From Bacillota bacterium (lineage in GTDB: Bacteria; Bacillota; Limnochordia; Limnochordales; ZCTH02-B6), in the NCBI GenBank assembly GCA_017578085.1, contig PKQR01000127.1, forward strand, positions 1 through 6,531: a stretch of 6,531 nucleotides of DNA, in the 5' to 3' direction. Positions 5,207 through 6,531 of the stretch are shown here, in pieces (the stretch's first letter is position 1; every line of letters starts with the position of its first letter). The position numbers were made by a program, and so were the translations under genes. A model generated the notes under the pieces. It had not been told where the DNA came from and made no database searches. It saw nothing but the letters and a program-made list of their open reading frames with translations.

Positions 5207-5223
5207 CGGGGGCGCGACCCCCG
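5207..5223 (+). other. Strong hairpin in the nuoH-nuoI spacer
   Basis: CGGGGG (5207-5212) pairs perfectly with CCCCCG (5218-5223) around the loop CGCGA. It occupies most of the 45-nt gap between nuoH and nuoI and ends 7 nt before the AGGGG ribosome binding site of nuoI (5231-5235). No T-run follows, so it should not terminate. An mRNA processing or stabilising element that sets the nuoI level is possible. Confidence 0.5.
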
Positions 5224-5244
5224 AGCGAAGAGGGGTGTGAACTG

Positions 5245-5754
5245 GTGTTCCGAAGCCTGCGGGACTTCTTCTCCATGATACGCACGACCCTGATCGGCAT
5301 GGGAATCACCATCCGCGAGATGTTCCGGCCGGTCATCACCATCAACTACCCGGAGGAACAGCTGGACGTTCCCTTGGGCTACCGTGGTATCCCCGTCCTG
5401 CTCAGCGACGAAGAGGGCAACCTGAAGTGCGTCTCCTGCGAGCTGTGCGCGAAGGCGTGCCCGGTCAACTGCATCGAGATCCAATCGCACCGGGACAACC
5501 AGACCCGCAAGAAGGTTCTGGACGTATACAACCTGGACTCGACCTGGTGCATGTACTGCGGCTTGTGCGTGGAGGCGTGCCCGTTTGACGCGCTGGCCAT
5601 GTCCGACCAATTCGAGCTGGCCTCCTACGACTTGCCCAGCCTCGTTTACACCCGGGACCAACTGGCCGAGATCGGCCGCCGCGCGATCACGCCGACGACC
5701 AACATCCGCGAGACGCAGAACTTCGGCATCAAGACCGGAGGTGCCCGTCGCTGA
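5245..5754 (+). CDS. nuoI: NADH-quinone oxidoreductase subunit I (2x[4Fe-4S] ferredoxin-like)
   Basis: NuoI carries clusters N6a and N6b, which conduct electrons towards N2. The protein has 169 residues. Two CxxCxxCxxxCP motifs are complete: Cys62-65-68-72 (CVSCELCAKACP) and Cys102-105-108-112 (CMYCGLCVEACP). An amphipathic N-terminal stretch (residues 5-30, including IRTTLIGMGITIREMFRP) should lie against the membrane, as in other NuoI proteins. The tail after the second motif (ELASYDLPSLVYTRDQLAEI and onward) is typical of Bacillota and cyanobacterial homologues. The GTG start is preceded by AGGGG with 9-nt spacing; other upstream GTGs are out of frame. With no NuoEFG encoded here, NuoI is the first cluster-bearing subunit to meet an external donor, so it is a plausible ferredoxin docking site (inference). 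The stop TGA shares its A with the nuoJ ATG. Confidence 0.97.
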   Translation: MFRSLRDFFSMIRTTLIGMGITIREMFRPVITINYPEEQLDVPLGYRGIPVLLSDEEGNLKCVSCELCAKACPVNCIEIQSHRDNQTRKKVLDVYNLDSTWCMYCGLCVEACPFDALAMSDQFELASYDLPSLVYTRDQLAEIGRRAITPTTNIRETQNFGIKTGGARR

Positions 5755-6296
5755 TGGACCTGGCGCGCATGGCGTTCCTGGCGTTGGCGGCTGTGGCGGT
5801 CGTGTCGGCCTTCCGGGTGGTGACCGCCCCCAAGATCATGCACGCCGCCTTGTGGCTCGGGTTCACCTTCTTCTTGGTGGCGGGCGTGTTCATCACACTG
5901 GGCGCCGAGTTCTTGGCCGCAGCGCAAGTGCTGGTGTACGTGGGTGCAGTGACAACCATCATCCTGTTCGGTATCATGCTTTCCCAGGCCGCCGAAGTGC
6001 GCAGCCGGGAGCCGGTGCCGGTTGAGCCTCTCGAAGGCACGGCGTTGTGGCGCCGCGGTGTGCTGCCCGTTGTGGGCACCGTTGCCTTTGTGGCCATCAT
6101 GATTATGGTCTACCTGCGGGCCCCGTGGCCTACACCTGCCACCGGAGCCGTAGACACCGTGCGGCTCATCGGCAGCGCCCTGTTCACCACTTACGTGATT
6201 CCTTTTGAGCTGGCGGCGGTGCTGTTGCTGATCGCCCTCGTCGGAGCCATCGTCCTGGCCGTCCGGGACGACGACAAGGAGGAACAGGGCTCATGA
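5754..6296 (+). CDS. nuoJ: NADH-quinone oxidoreductase subunit J
   Basis: NuoJ/NdhG is a membrane subunit between the quinone module and the antiporter-like pumps. The protein has 180 residues with five hydrophobic segments at about 6-21, 29-49, 54-76, 103-121 and 147-170. The family core is GAEFLAAAQVLVYVGAVTT (50-68), running into the third helix, which contains the mobile pi-bulge in known structures. The second signature, IGSALFTTYVIPFELAAVLL (139-158), is also clear. The tail is acidic (RDDDKEEQ). A GGAGGTG site at 5737-5743 lies 10 nt before the ATG. The ATG overlaps the nuoI stop by one base (TGATG), and the gene ends in an ATGA overlap with nuoK. Confidence 0.96.
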   Translation: MDLARMAFLALAAVAVVSAFRVVTAPKIMHAALWLGFTFFLVAGVFITLGAEFLAAAQVLVYVGAVTTIILFGIMLSQAAEVRSREPVPVEPLEGTALWRRGVLPVVGTVAFVAIMIMVYLRAPWPTPATGAVDTVRLIGSALFTTYVIPFELAAVLLLIALVGAIVLAVRDDDKEEQGS

Positions 6297-6531
6297 CCAC
6301 TATCCCGGTAACGTACCCGCTCGTGCTTGGGGCCATCTTGTTTGGCCTCGGGCTGTACGGGGCGTTGACCCAGCGCAACGCCATCCGGATCCTGATGTGC
6401 GTGGAGCTGATGCTGAACGCGGTCAACATCAACCTGGTTGCCTTCGCCGCAACCCTGCGGGAGGCGGCCGCGGCCGGGCAAATCTTTGCACTGTTTATCA
6501 TGACGGTGGCCGCTGCGGAAGTGGCGTTGGC
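6293..6531 (+). CDS. nuoK: NADH-quinone oxidoreductase subunit K (cut by window edge)
   Basis: NuoK/NdhE is the small MrpC-like membrane subunit that passes protons along the pumping arm. The first 79 residues are present and roughly 20-25 are missing at the C-terminus, compared with the usual 100-105. Helices run at about 9-26, 30-52 and 63 to the edge. The two conserved buried glutamates are present: Glu38 in CVELMLNAVN and Glu76 in VAAAEVALA, matching E. coli Glu36 and Glu72. The ATG overlaps the nuoJ stop (ATGA), and AAGGAGG at 6276-6282 lies 10 nt upstream. The normal order predicts nuoL, nuoM and nuoN beyond the edge. Confidence 0.95.
   Translation, partial: MTTIPVTYPLVLGAILFGLGLYGALTQRNAIRILMCVELMLNAVNINLVAFAATLREAAAAGQIFALFIMTVAAAEVAL

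Noticed and set aside
1..6531. CRISPR arrays, insertion sequences, tRNA or rRNA genes, prophage or defence genes
   Set aside because: No repeat-spacer pattern, transposase frame, inverted terminal repeats or structured RNA gene was seen. Nearly the whole window is accounted for by conserved operon genes.

Overview
The window is a chromosomal segment of a moderately GC-rich (roughly 60 % G+C) bacterium. Perfect-consensus sigma-A type promoter boxes, strong AGGAGG-like ribosome binding sites, frequent GTG/TTG starts and a complex I operon without nuoEFG fit a GC-rich, possibly thermophilic member of the Bacillota (Symbiobacterium/Thermaerobacter/Limnochorda-like). The phylum is an inference and the genus is a guess.

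Layout. (1) Positions 1-401, minus strand: the N-terminal part of an unrecognised single-pass membrane-anchored protein that runs off the left edge. (2) Positions 402-595: a divergent intergenic region. It holds an extended -10 promoter for the minus-strand gene, a short direct repeat over that promoter, a GC palindrome, and a hairpin plus T-run that looks like an intrinsic terminator or attenuator ahead of the plus-strand gene. (3) Positions 596-1468, plus strand: a diacylglycerol-kinase-family lipid kinase (DgkB/YegS type). (4) Positions 1465-1625: a perfect TTGACA-17-TATAAT promoter whose -35 box overlaps the kinase stop codon, followed by a leader of about 125 nt with a 14-bp near-identical direct repeat. 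(5) Positions 1626-6531, plus strand: a tightly packed operon nuoA-nuoB-nuoC-nuoD-nuoH-nuoI-nuoJ-nuoK, with nuoK cut by the right edge.

How the genes work together. NuoB, C, D and I form the quinone-reducing connecting arm. It carries cluster N2 in NuoB, two 4Fe-4S clusters in NuoI, and a quinone pocket formed by NuoB, NuoD and NuoH. NuoA, H, J and K belong to the proton-pumping membrane arm; L, M and N would be expected just past the right edge. nuoE, nuoF and nuoG, which make up the NADH-oxidising module, are absent from their usual place between nuoD and nuoH, where the two genes abut with no spacer (TAA directly followed by ATG). The operon therefore probably encodes an 11-subunit-type complex I that takes electrons from ferredoxin or another non-NADH donor, as in cyanobacterial NDH-1 and several Bacillota.

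The coding part is a well-conserved, ordinary respiratory operon. I found no unknown defence, mobile or CRISPR-like system. The less ordinary signals are non-coding: the stop-overlapping consensus promoter, the leader repeats, the putative attenuator ahead of the kinase, and a strong hairpin between nuoH and nuoI.
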